A stretch of DNA of 64,000 nt, taken from contig JAYWVB010000001.1 in the NCBI GenBank assembly GCA_039881045.1, positions 310,001 to 374,000 of the forward strand, written 5' to 3'. Shown one piece after another: positions 12,095-22,307 of this stretch. Both the position numbers and the translations under genes were made by a program. Position 1 is the first letter of the stretch; every line of letters starts with the position of its first letter. This DNA is from Chaetomium olivaceum (lineage: Eukaryota; Ascomycota; Sordariomycetes; Sordariales; Chaetomiaceae). A model generated the notes under the pieces. That model saw only the letters and a program-made list of their open reading frames with translations. It was not told the origin of the DNA and did not search any database.

Positions 12095-12906
12095 TCAAGC
12101 CTCTTTCGGGGCGAGAACAATGCAGCTAAAGCGGAGGTCCCGCTCGTCAGCAGTCCCGCCGAGGTTAATGATGCGTTTTAGGCCAAGGTCTAGTGCCCGC
12201 GGGCTCAAGACATCCTCGTCCTCTCCAAGCTCGCCTCGGTCCAGCGGCCCACCCCGACAACCTTCCAGCTCCCAGAGATGGCCGTTTGCCTTGACATAAG
12301 CAATAAAGTGGCCGCCATGTTCCTCGTGCCCACGGGTCGGCACTGGAGTACTGCCCATCGCAGCCACGGACTTGTGAGCCTCCTCGAACTCCTCGCTGTC
12401 GTGTATCAACTGGGCCCGCTCAGGGTGGGCCAAAGGGATGGCATCGTTGCGCAGCTGCTCGAGGGTGCTTCCGGGGAGGATGAATTTGGGAGTGGCGCCG
12501 TTGATGGCGCAGTGCAGCAAGCCGTACGAGCCGCAAGCGTCGCCGATGATCTGCTCGAACCAGATGACGGGCTCGTCCCCCTTGCCTGCTGCTCCGCCGT
12601 CATAGTAGCTGGCCGGGTCGCCGAGCGCTGCGTCCTCTGCCTCGCGGTCTTGCTTCCACTGCGGGAACATCGGTACGATGACCAGCAAGGCGTACGCCGG
12701 ACGCGGGATGTGGGCGAGCAAGGCGGGCTCGTCCAGGGAGTAGACATCGTAGAAGGTCAGATCGTCGGAGAGACCCATCTTCTTGCCCAGGGCATTCATC
12801 ACCTCTGGGTTGTTCTCTGCAAGCGAAAGAGTAAGTGTAAGTGGCACGGTTGGGTCAGGCAGCTGTTCGGCTCACCCAGCATAACAAAATGTTTTCTCGT
12901 CGCCAT
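12095..12906 (-). CDS. ubiquitin C-terminal hydrolase, UCH (peptidase C12) family
   Basis: This thiol protease removes small adducts or ubiquitin from the ubiquitin C-terminus. Two exons: a 31-base first exon (12906-12876, MATRKHFVML) and 12816-12095, giving 250 residues. The splice restores the family's N-terminal LENNPEVMN motif. The oxyanion Gln and catalytic Cys lie in EQIIGDACGSYGLLH, and the catalytic His in GGHFIAYV. The motif after the His reads WELEG, where most UCH-L1/L3 enzymes have YELDG, so the third triad residue would be Glu instead of Asp. The length fits a bare catalytic domain of the YUH1/UCH-L3 type without the UCH37 tail. The gene reads cleanly with no frame break. Confidence 0.93.
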
Positions 12907-13284
12907 CTTTCCTGGTGTTTAAATGCAGATCTCGGTTTAGTTCTAGGGTATGAGTGTGGCTCTTTGATCGTTTCGTTGGAGTAGGAACTGGGCGACTCTT
13001 TAAGTTACTCGGATTGAATGGTTACAAAGTTACCAGGTAGGGAGTGCGACGCGTGTGGGTTGGCTGCCTGACCAAGCTTAACTCGAGAACAGAGAGCAAA
13101 CGGAAGCAGCAAACATGAAAAGAATAAAACATTGGTGCAAAAGCTTCCATCCCCACGCCCATCCGTTTGGCCGATGGTTAATTAAGGCCGGTCTCATGAA
13201 GAGGACCTACATAACAGACAATCATGATTACGATTAATCGCCAAAAGGCTTGACGAGGACAAAGTTAAGATAGGTGCTGCAAAG

Positions 13285-13641
13285 TTGTTATCGCCTGAAG
13301 CACGACCAGTCGCACTCGCGTGGGCCAGGCACGTGGGTGCGGGGGCCCCCCTGTACTATGGGTGTGGCCCTGCTCTAGTTCACAAACTATCTTGTCATGG
13401 ACTCCTTGAATTCAGCAACTCCAGACTGATTCTGATGTCCTACATTCCTTCCACCACGCTACGCAGCGTGTGGCCCACTCTGAATGACCAGAACAAGCTC
13501 TCAATCCAGTTGCAGCTGGACCAACTCTTCAAGCAGTTACGAAAAATACAACAACAACCAGGAGGGCGCCGAAGAGCTACCTGGAGTCTGCGACACTGTT
13601 GCCTGACTCACACTCAAGGCCTCCACGATATCGCGCGCTAG
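13285..13641 (+). pseudogene. APH-like kinase domain fragment
   Basis: The reading frame contains a stretch of the type ILMSYIPSTTLRSVWPTL followed by a helix (QLDQLFKQLRKIQQ). This matches the hinge region of fungal aminoglycoside-phosphotransferase-like (APH) protein kinase-fold enzymes. The downstream catalytic loop is missing and the frame soon ends, so this is a remnant of a gene normally several times longer. Such fragments are common in fungal accessory regions. The assignment is from motif resemblance only. Confidence 0.45.
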
Positions 13642-14104
13642 GTGCCCCCGTCTTGGCCATCATATTTTCAGGAAGCTGATTTTAGTCTGCACCCTTTTGC
13701 AACCGTTCTAGGCAACCAGGACGGCTTTGGAGGCCTGCACTAGTTTAGGCGGGCTGGTCGTCGCGGGGAAGGCGGCCGCTTTTGTTTATACACACAATGA
13801 ATGAAGCACATGTACCAATTCACGGTCTTGTTTTACCGCGTCCCGTTGCCTGCGGAATTCCAGTTTCGCTTTTCAGTCCGAGGCCAGCATGGTTTCAGCG
13901 TCCATGAGATGGATGCATGCCTTCAGCATCTCCCGAACTAGGTACCACCTTGATGGTAGTAAATAAATAGGTATCGAGTGTGCATCGTATCGCTGGCTAT
14001 TAACTTTTTATCAAGAAATAGCCAGCTACAGACATCTCAACCTTTTCGACACCGTCAACAACCAACCAACCTAGGTACCTAACCACGACAATGAGTACCA
14101 GAAC

Positions 14105-14285
14105 TCCTAGAAATGCTGGAAACACCGGAAACACCGGAACCACCAGAAATACCGCAAACGCAGGAAACTCCAGAAACACCGGGAACACTGCAAACCCCGG
14201 AAATGCTGGGAACACCAGAAATACCGGAAGCAGTGGAAATGCCGGAAACACTACAAGCACGGGCAATACCGGAACCGCCGGAGCC
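14105..14285 (+). repeat. nine-base minisatellite (GGAAACACC type)
   Basis: About twenty imperfect copies of a nine-base unit, GGAAACACC with variants, run through the 5' end of the amidoligase reading frame. They encode an Asn/Gly/Thr-rich low-complexity segment (N-[AT]-G-N-T type). Because the unit is a multiple of three, the neighbouring frames also stay open. Confidence 0.85.
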
Positions 14286-15589
14286 GCCAAAACCGTGTGG
14301 CCTCTATTCAGCGCCGAGATTGAGGTTTACATCAAGCTCAAACCCAGCGTGGAAGCGGCGCTGAGAAAAAGAAAAGAAAACCCTTCCTCCCTGCCCTGAT
14401 ATTTTCGGGATTGGGACTTTGACCTCTGGAACAACGTCGATGCTCATCCCAAAGCGGTACAGAAGCGCTGGGTTACTACGGCTGTTAAAGCAATCATCGA
14501 CAGCGTTTTGGGCGATGATAACGGATGGGGGTGCGAGGCGGACTCCAGCTTGAAAGATGACTGGCTCCGACTCGGCCCAGATGCCGAAGCAAGAAAGTGG
14601 TGTACGTATGGAGTTATTCTTACTCTGTCGAGAAACTGCCTTTTTCGTTTCAATATGCTAATAATAGTACAGGGGGGATCGAAATCAATACGCCACCCAT
14701 GTCGATATCGAAGGAGTGGCAACTAGATCGACATGGTCTGGGAAGAACTTGGTGAGAAGTTCGACTTCTGGATCGACGAGTTCTGCGGCTTCCACGTACA
14801 CGTAGCGCCCGGCCCAACCAGACAAAACCGCTATACGCTGGATCAGATTGTTAGGATCGCGAAAGGAACGTACTTCTGGGAGCATGCGCTGTCCCGGCTC
14901 GTACCGCAAAGCCGTGCATGGAATGAATTCGCCTTGCCAAACAACACTATTTTCGCGGGGGACGAATACATGGGAGTCCCTAACAAAGGGTGGGCCCCCC
15001 TCTTTGCAAAGATCGACGGGCTTGCGGCTATATCCGAGACCAAACTTCTCGATTCACTGAAAGGCGGGGAGTCTAGGAAAGGCTGGACAGCGAACGTATC
15101 GACCAACTTTTGCCCACTTTACGAAAGAGGAACAATCGAGTTCCGTTGCCAGGGCGGCGTTGCCTCAACTCTGAGTACCACCCGTTGTATCCTCCTGGCC
15201 GTTACGCTTCACATTAGCGCCCTCCGCTATAACTTCGATAAAGCCAGTACCCGGAAGGACCAGCCCGACGGAAAGAACTGATCAAGGAGCTCGCTGGCTG
15301 CGTCAAAAAGCTTCCCGAGACATGCCACGGTACTCGATTCGTTCACTGGCTTCAATGGTGCCAGGTATCATACGGCGCCTCCCCGAAAGATTACACCGCG
15401 GCCCAAATCAACATCAGAGAGGAAGCCTACCGTAAGGGAGTTACCCCTCCTAGTCAGACTCCATATGACCGTTTTGCCGAGCCTTGCCCTCCTGGGGCGA
15501 TGGTGCTCCCCGCATATGTGATACCATCTTCCACGGCCACAAACACCGCCCCGCAAGCACGACAGGGAACAGCCGCCGCGGCCCAAGGA

Positions 15590-15835
15590 AGGGAAGGAGC
15601 AGCAAGCGGGAGAGGAGGTGCCTCCGGCGGAAGGGGGGGAGCGGCAGGTGGGAGGGGCGGCGCAGCCCAGGGCTCGTCGACCACCCCGTCCCGCACCCCC
15701 GCGGCCCAAGGCGGAAGGGGCGGAGGAGCAGCAGCGAGCGGCAGAGGGGGAACCGCCACCGGCGGAAGGGGAGGCGGAACAGCCAGTGGCAGAGGAGGCG
15801 GCGCTTCTGCCGGTGGTGCTCCCGCCCGAACGACC
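15590..15835 (+). repeat. GGAAGGGG-type repeat coding an RGG-rich tail
   Basis: Imperfect purine-rich repeats encode GRGG/GGRGG units at the C-terminus of the amidoligase reading frame. RGG repeats often bind RNA or form condensates; here that is only inference. Confidence 0.7.
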
Positions 15836-16360
15836 GCCGGCGCCCGGACCGGCGGTGGCATGACGACGCGTCTGCCTGAACGCCTCGTGGCGTCGTCTTC
15901 TACCGCGCCCGCTGCCGGCCAGCGTCGCCGCCAGCAGGGTGATGGTTCCTAGTTTGGGACTGTACCTTGAAGGTTGTTAAAGTCCCAAGCGTGAGGTTGA
16001 GCATGGCTAGTGGTGTCGGGTGCTGTCCTTGTGAATATTGCTACTGCACATGATTTGGATCTCTGCCCGCCCGAGGTTCGAGTTTCCGTTCTATTTGTGC
16101 GCCGCAGAGGAAAGCACCTAGCGGGGTTTCCAAAGCGCATCGAGCCATGGCTTGTTCAAGAAGGGGCTTTACAAACCCGGGGGAAACTCACAGACCTTCT
16201 GGCACTGAACTGGGATGTGGACCACGGGCCTATTGGCGGAGGGGAGTCTTTGTTCTTCTGTTGTGCGTTGCGTTTTACTGTATCTTGCGATTGGTGTATT
16301 TAGGTAGAGGGAGTAAGTTAGACTGGCCCTCTCAGGCGTTCAGGGGCAAGTAGGCAATTG

Positions 16361-16387
16361 TTTTTTTTTTTTTTTTTTTTTTTTTTT
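16361..16387 (+). repeat. homopolymer run of 27 T
   Basis: An uninterrupted T27 directly precedes TTCTCGCTGCTAG and then the transporter fragment. It could be the pyrimidine tract of a former splice acceptor. It is also a likely site of length error. Confidence 0.9.
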
Positions 16388-16429
16388 CTTCTCGCTGCTA
16401 GCGGGACTGGTTTTTGTTTTGTAGATCGT

Positions 16430-16850
16430 GACCGCAACGTCTCGGGCCACCACCCGACGGCGGCGCGCTCGCCTGGATGCAAGTCGTCGCGGCGTTCTCC
16501 GTCTTCTTCAACACGTGGGGGATGCTCAACACGTTCGGCGTCTTCCAGACCTACTACGAGTCCGGTGCGCTCTTCCAGGGCGCGAGCTCGTCGACCATCT
16601 CCTGGATCGGCTGTATACAAGCCTTCTCCGTGCTCGCGACTGGCCTGCTGAGCGGGCCCATTTACGACCGCGGCTACCTCCGGTACCTGCTCGCGACGGG
16701 GTCCTTCCTCGTTGTCTTTGGGTTTTTCATGCTTAGTATATGCAAGACCTTCTGGCAGGCCCTCCTCGCCCAGGAGTTTTCTGTTGGCATCGGCGCGGGT
16801 TTGCTGTTTGTCCCGACGCTCGCCGTTCTACCCAACTACTTTAGCATTTA
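16430..16850 (+). pseudogene. MFS transporter fragment, monocarboxylate-transporter type
   Basis: The frame opens with PPDGGALAW and then three to four membrane helices (WGMLNTFGVFQTYY, SWIGCIQAFSVL, GPIYDRGYLRYLL, LAVLPNYF). This is the hallmark N-terminus of fungal MCT-like major facilitator proteins. The similarity stops after about 140 residues at LAVLPNYF, and no later helices follow within the next kilobase. Full-length members have about 450 residues and twelve helices, so this is a truncated relic. Confidence 0.7.
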
Positions 16851-17947
16851 CACATTAAGTTTCCCCACCTTCCTAAATAGGACCTACACGATGCAGCAGT
16901 CACGACTGCCAACCCACCATCGGCCGCAGGTCTCAGGCATCCGTCGCTTGTCTAGGTAGTGAAGCTCTTTGATGCGGAGTATGAGAGGCGGCAAATTGGG
17001 GAGCCAGAAGCTCTCCCTACGGATCTAATACCCCTGAATGCTGGTGCTGGTCTATCTGTCCAGAAGATCACCCAAGTCAGTCAATACTAGGATGACGTCA
17101 CAAACAGTCATGGCAGTCTCACGCGACCTCTTATGCAACTCGATGGACGCTAAAAGGAGAGGTAGAATGGAGATCGGAGCTTAACTGCTAGGCTCTCATT
17201 TGGAACATGATAGGGGCTTGAGGGGCAACAATTCTTGCTCCCGCCATCGTCTTATCTCCATAGGAAGGTCGAGATGAGCTGAGTAGTCAAAAGTTCCAGG
17301 AACGTGGGCTCTTTCAGCCCTGACAGCATTGACGGGATCTGTTTGTCGCGCTCACCGCGTCTATTTGAATCCCCGAAAGCCATGACTGATGCCGTTGGTA
17401 AGAAGGTAGGGCCTCGTTTCACCGTGGAGAAGTGCTAGCTGCAGTGAAGAAACAGGAGCTTATCCTCCTGACCAAACGAGAGCTCGATCCCCGCATCCCG
17501 TTTGCGTCTAGGTACTGTAGAAAGGGAACGCTTGCATAAACTACAGAGACATCGAGTCCTCCCATTGGTGAAGTGATTATGATTTACGCCTCCCCAGGCC
17601 CCGGTTGAGGCAGGGACACCACAAGGGACCTGGATGCCCGCCAGACGCCAACAGTTGCCTCGCCTTCGGTCACCAGACGATCGACTATCTGCGCGGAGAT
17701 CGAAGGGCACCCGGAGGCGGCATCCGACGGGTCTGGATTTCCAAGCAGCTGAGTTGCGGGCGGACCATCCCAGCACCTCTCATTCTTTGTCCTACATATA
17801 ACCCCGCTTCCTCTCCGCATCCCATCAGATCATTGTCCATCTCCAGACCTTCCATTCTTTCGGAAGCCAGTCTACTTCAAGCTGCTATCAACACACTCAC
17901 ACCTACCTATCACCACTTACCAACCAACCACACACACACACAAAAAC
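16851..17947. other. intergenic, no gene seen
   Basis: This stretch lies between the transporter relic and the next gene. Its last 150 bases are CT-rich with a run of CACA just before the ATG at 17948, typical of a fungal leader. Confidence 0.5.
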
Positions 17948-18396
17948 ATGGCCGACAACCTCCCCTCGGGCACCGAGTTCCGCGCCGGCCGGTCCGACTC
18001 GACCGCATCCGCCAGCTCGACAGGGAGCGCCACGGGAGGCTGGGCGGGGCTGAAGCAGCAAGCCGCCACAGCGACCACCACACCCACACAGCAGTCCCGG
18101 GCATCGCAGACCGGGTCGCCGATCTTCCGGCGGCCGTCGCACCCGCTGTTCGAGGGCCTGACGGCGCAGAAGCGCAAGGACGACGCCGAGTCGGTGGCGC
18201 GCCGGCAGAGCATGAGCGAGCAGCGGCCGGCGACGGGGTTCATTGGGCAGATGTGGAATAAGTACGTTTTGTCTTGTTTTCTTTTTTCTTCTGTTGTTTT
18301 CCGTTGTGTTTCTGCGAACAATACTACCTTCTACATTTTAGATGCCCGGGCTAACATGTGCCTCGTCTGTCTAGTTGGGTATACGGCAAGAAGTAA
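17948..18396 (+). CDS. small conserved fungal protein, function unknown
   Basis: Two exons (17948-18261 and 18375-18396) give 111 residues. The intron has donor GTACGT and acceptor CTAG, and the tiny last exon supplies only the ending NWVYGKK. The N-terminus is Ser/Thr/Gly-rich and polar, followed by GGWAGLKQQ, a HPLFEGLTAQKR segment, and the C-terminal GFIGQMWNNWVYGKK. This ending is shared by small uncharacterised proteins of filamentous ascomycetes, as far as I recall. There is no signal peptide or membrane segment, so it is probably cytosolic. I do not know its function. Reading through the intron would give a longer, unlikely C-terminus. Confidence 0.8.
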
Positions 18397-19184
18397 CTGC
18401 CTCTCTGGTCTAGATATAAACGCCCAGACTGTAAAAGCGAAGGGGTTTCGCTCTCTTGCGGGAGACAACACCAACAGATCCGGCTGAAGAGGGATGAGTT
18501 TTGGGAATTGTACTGGTTTAATTGTGTGGCGTTTGTAGGCTTTGATACGGGAGCTGGAGATTCTAAGGAAGAACAGAGACAACTCATTTCTACTCAGACC
18601 ATGAAATAACGGGAGCGATGCGAGGGACTAGGCAGTAGTTGGTTCTGTTGTCATCATGGTTTTGTTGTCATGATATTCCTATAACCAATTAGCAAACTGC
18701 CCGTATCAATTCTTACCGATGGTGATCTGCCATATCCCATCGATGCCCCGAAACGCGACTCTCGATATTGTGTCTCGACGGTGATGACCAACCTAGAGAG
18801 CAGCATTATCAGCCAGCAGGCACACACTCCCGTCGACTTGTCCCTGCACTGGGTGTTGAGGTATCTCCGTCCTCGGAGATGGAGAATTCAGAACCGGCAC
18901 AAAGTCGGGGTAGAGTGATAGGACAGACTAAGGCATGCATGGCATGCAACGGAACGTGAAGGCGAGATTGAATATGGGCGTGTAGAGGCATCACAGGGAA
19001 GGGAGCGGGTGATACGGGTGTGCAAGAACAAGGGCAGGTGCAGAAGTGAAAGTGGATCATTAGAAGGCCGCGGCGTGAAATGCTATGACCGGGAAATACC
19101 ACCCAGGACCTGATCTGGGTAGAGGACTAGAGAAAATACCCTGATGATTTTCTGCTTCCACTCCCTTAAACAACCCCAACGCCA
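18397..19184. other. intergenic between convergent genes
   Basis: I see no supported gene. The stretch holds the 3' ends of the small conserved protein gene and of the KH protein gene, which converge. Confidence 0.5.
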
Positions 19185-20815
19185 TCAAATACCGAGATAC
19201 GAGAATACCGTAGGACGAACTGGAGTCCGTGGAAAATCGACTAGATTCGGTGTTTTTTCGCTTTCTATTGTGAGACCTTATTAGCGGTGCTGGACTTGAG
19301 CCGGGCGGGTGTGGTGCTGTTCTCGGAGCTTACCGAGGCGAGAGTAGAGCATGTAGAGCGCCATCCGGTTGCATTCCTCCGTGCCAGTGATTGTAACGAG
19401 ACGCTCGTTGCTGTTGTCCTGTGGTTCATTAATCTTAATCACGCTGCCACTGATCTGACGGATCTCGTTGATCTTCTGGCCGCCCTTTCCGATGATGGCT
19501 CCAACCATGTCATTGGGGATGTAGATCTGCTGGGTGAGGGGGGCACCGGGCACAGCCGTGCCGCCAGGCATGGGCTGCCCATGCGGCCCGGCGGGACCAT
19601 GAGGGCCGGCGGGACCGGCAGGGTGAGGTTGCACGTGGGGGCCGGCTGCATAGCCAGCGGCAGCATGGCCGCCGTAGGGCATGGGGGCAGCAGGGTTCGG
19701 GTGAGGTTGATGGGGGTGGCCGTACTGCGGCGGGTACGCCTGGGGGGGCATGTGGTGGGCTCTGGGGTCAGGGCGGCCGCGGTGGTAGTTCTCCCGGTTG
19801 CCGAAGTTGCCGCCAGCCGGCTGCGGGTTGTATGGGATTACCTGCATGCCGCCGGGGACTGCACCCGCGGGGCCGCCGCTGCGAGTCGCGTAGGCGGACG
19901 CGGACGCGCCACCAAAACGCTCATTGAGCTGCTCCAAGAGAGTGCTGCCGACATAATAGGTGGCAATGTGGACGGCATCAGCCACGCCCATCACGACGAG
20001 CGAGCGCTCGGTAGACAAGGGGAGGCAGGAGTCTGACGCATTGAGGCGGGCACCAGAGGCTTCCTGGATCTCCTTGATGCGAGCGCCGCCCTTACCAATG
20101 ATGGAACCGATCAAGATGTGGGGGATCAGCAGACGAAGGGGGTATGTCTTGGAGTGTTGGCTGGAGGGCTCGCCCAGAGGCTCATTATTGAGCGTCCGGA
20201 TGATTAAGCCGAAAGCCTGTGGCTGGGTCAGTATTTTGACACTAGTGGGGGGTTTCCGCGACGTACTTTCGCAACAGCATCGACGATGCCGCTCACCGTG
20301 AGAATACGTTCCACGGCGCCCTTTTGATAATCACTAACGGTGCACTTGGCACCGGACATCTGTCTAATCTTGGACACATTCTCACCACCCTTTCCAATAA
20401 TGGTTGCGGCCTCGGGACTCGAGATCACCGCGCGAACATGGATCCATGCCGTCTCATCGTGAGCGCCTGGCGGCGGGCCCGACTGCTGGGTGACGCTGGC
20501 GGTGCTGGTGATGGGCTTGGTCTCGGGAGCATCCGGAACGACGGTATCGCCCTGGGCGTCCTTGACCTCGGGCTTCTCCCCATTCGTCTTGGAAGTGCCA
20601 TTGGCTTCAGAAGTCGGAGCGGGAGCGGGAACCTCGGGAGCAGCGGGAGCGGCATCGCCATTGCTACCAGAAATTGGTTCCTGGACCTCCTCGTCGTCCC
20701 TGACCATTTTGTCGAGAGCCGGGCGTTTGGCATCGGGCTGATCGGCGACCGACGGAGAGGACGTGTCCTCGAGGGGCCGCTTGGTGGAGTGTGTCGGTTG
20801 GGGTGAAGCGGACAT
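19185..20815 (-). CDS. RNA-binding protein with three KH domains (PBP2/Rnc1/poly(C)-binding type)
   Basis: Exons 20815-20267, 20216-19334 and, most likely, 19264-19185 give about 503 residues. Three KH domains each carry an IGKGG loop: HVRAVISSPEAATIIGKGG, LLIPHILIGSIIGKGG and YIPNDMVGAIIGKGG. A Pro/Gly/His-rich linker of about 130 residues separates KH2 and KH3, and the first 115 residues are acidic and disordered. Such proteins bind pyrimidine-rich or U-rich mRNA and affect its stability and localisation. Intron 1 (20266-20217, GTACGT...CACAG) keeps phase. Near the end, splicing at 19333 (GTAAGC) to an ATAG acceptor at 19265 gives the ending YSRLESEK..., which I recall from homologues. Reading through instead stops at 19281 with a different tail of 16 residues. 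Confidence 0.9.
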
Positions 20816-22307
20816 GTTGGGCTATATCTGAAGGGGGTTTCACGTCGCGCGCGGGTATATTTCGTCGGAACACTCGATGTTCTCAATTGAATTATCGTAG
20901 TTATCTACACCTTTGGGGGTTTTCGAAGGAAAACGTGCAGGTGTAGTGGTTGGGTCGGGTAGAGTGATGGTGCTGGATTGGGTCGGGTTGAAGGTGTTTA
21001 TGTTCGGGGTGGGTCGAGGAAGTGAGAGAGCTTCGGGCCAAAGAACGGGGCAGTGATGGCGGAGAGACGAGAACGCTGCGGCTAGAAGCGTGGAGGTAGT
21101 GACGGAGAAAGTTCAAATCCCGATCGACGTGTTGCTGCGCAGTGTGCAGAGCACCAGTGACGGCGACTTGTCCAAGGAGAGCGCGGCAGGCGAGAGATGG
21201 AGGTTGGGTGGGTTGAGAGAAGGGAGGACGAGATGGTGCGTCGGGCGGTGGGTTGCAGAGATAGTGAGGTAGGGTGGATGAATTGAGAGGCAGGAGGGCG
21301 CTGAAATGAAGGCAGCTGTGTTTCGGGAGCACTCAGGTAACTCAAACCTTTGCCTCGTCAAACCAGCAAACACCACCTAGTTATCCGTTCCAAGCTACCC
21401 ACTTGCGCCGCTGCAACTTTCAACCTGGCTGATGCGATGATCACCGATGCGATGCTGTTTGTCGTGCTGCCGGAACGAGATATCGAGGTCTGCGAGTGTT
21501 CGGTCGGGGAGATGGGTGGAATAGTTAGGCTCGGTGGCGAAATGCGCAAAGTTAGGTCGCGAGTGCTAATCGCTAGAGCCCGGCGAGAAGATACGGAAGG
21601 TACAAGAAATCGGCCTCCTGGATTCTCTGGAGCCGTAAAGTAAGCCGTGTGAAGGGGCTTGGTGGGAAAAGACGTCTCGAGGAGGGGGTTAAAGTTTCGG
21701 AAGGAGAGGTGGATGAAACTGGGAGAATCGCAATGGGCCGAAGCTGCAGCCTTGTTCGCTTCAGTGTCCCTTCCAATAGGGGCACGGGCCAGGCAACCAA
21801 TGATTCCGCTTTCAGGAGGAAGTGGGGCGCATTACATGCGGCGCAGATCGCAACAATCGATTTGGTGGTTACCTTACATTTCATTCCTTGCCTTCTCGTT
21901 ACAATATGGAAAGACCTCTCAACTTGCTGGTGTATCCTTCAACTGTCCCATGATAATTTCCAGTTTTGGTTCTTTTGTATTCCCAAAAACCCTGGTAAAC
22001 ACTGGGTGTAAATCGACGAACCGTTACGCAAATCTGGGAAATTTACACTTTCTTCCGGATTGTACCGGTACAAGTCACGGACATTCGCAGAACGATCGAT
22101 CACTTGGTCTCATTTCGTGCAGCATTGTTTTTTTAACCCAGCCAAACAAGAAACCGCCTTTCCGTTACTGGACGGTACTGTGTAAAGGACACGGAGGCCT
22201 CCCTATCTAAGCACCGTAGAAGCTACACGGTATCCTTGTGAAACCTCTAGATTGAAGAGGTCCGGAATCCCGAGTTCCTGGGGAATAATTTCCTAGGCTA
22301 TACAAAG
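20816..22307. other. divergent intergenic region, CT-rich leader of the KH gene
   Basis: This 1.5-kb stretch separates the divergent KH and CENP-K-like genes. On the minus strand, 20,900-21,350 is rich in C, T and A, like a long 5' untranslated leader. I see no supported gene. Confidence 0.5.

Larger units (their letters stand above)
14091..15952 (+). pseudogene. amidoligase-family protein, disrupted
   Basis: The parts of a fungal amidoligase (ATP-grasp-like, glutamine-synthetase-fold family, PF12224 type) lie in order but not in one frame. After the Asn/Thr-rich repeat comes WPLFSAEIEVYI, then a region opening FRDWDFDLW, then an intron (donor GTACGT at about 14602, acceptor TACAG near 14670) leading into GIEINTPPM, then CGFHVHV and GTIEFRCQGG, and finally a basic Gly-rich tail with many GRGG units. 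A TGA interrupts the frame near 14397; frame changes occur near 14727 and near 15250 (one C missing from a C run). Either the gene is a pseudogene or the sequence has errors, as in other genes of this window. The substrate is unknown; the family makes amide bonds on amino acids or peptides. Confidence 0.65.

Noticed and set aside
14105..14285. CRISPR-like array
   Set aside because: The unit is nine bases with no spacers and lies in a eukaryotic coding frame, so it is a minisatellite.
20324..20806. 160-codon plus-strand frame
   Set aside because: It is the antisense shadow of the first exon of the KH protein gene.
21100..21135. B-box-like GTTCAAATCCCG
   Set aside because: No partner A box at the right distance and no cloverleaf; it lies in the CT-rich leader region of the KH gene.
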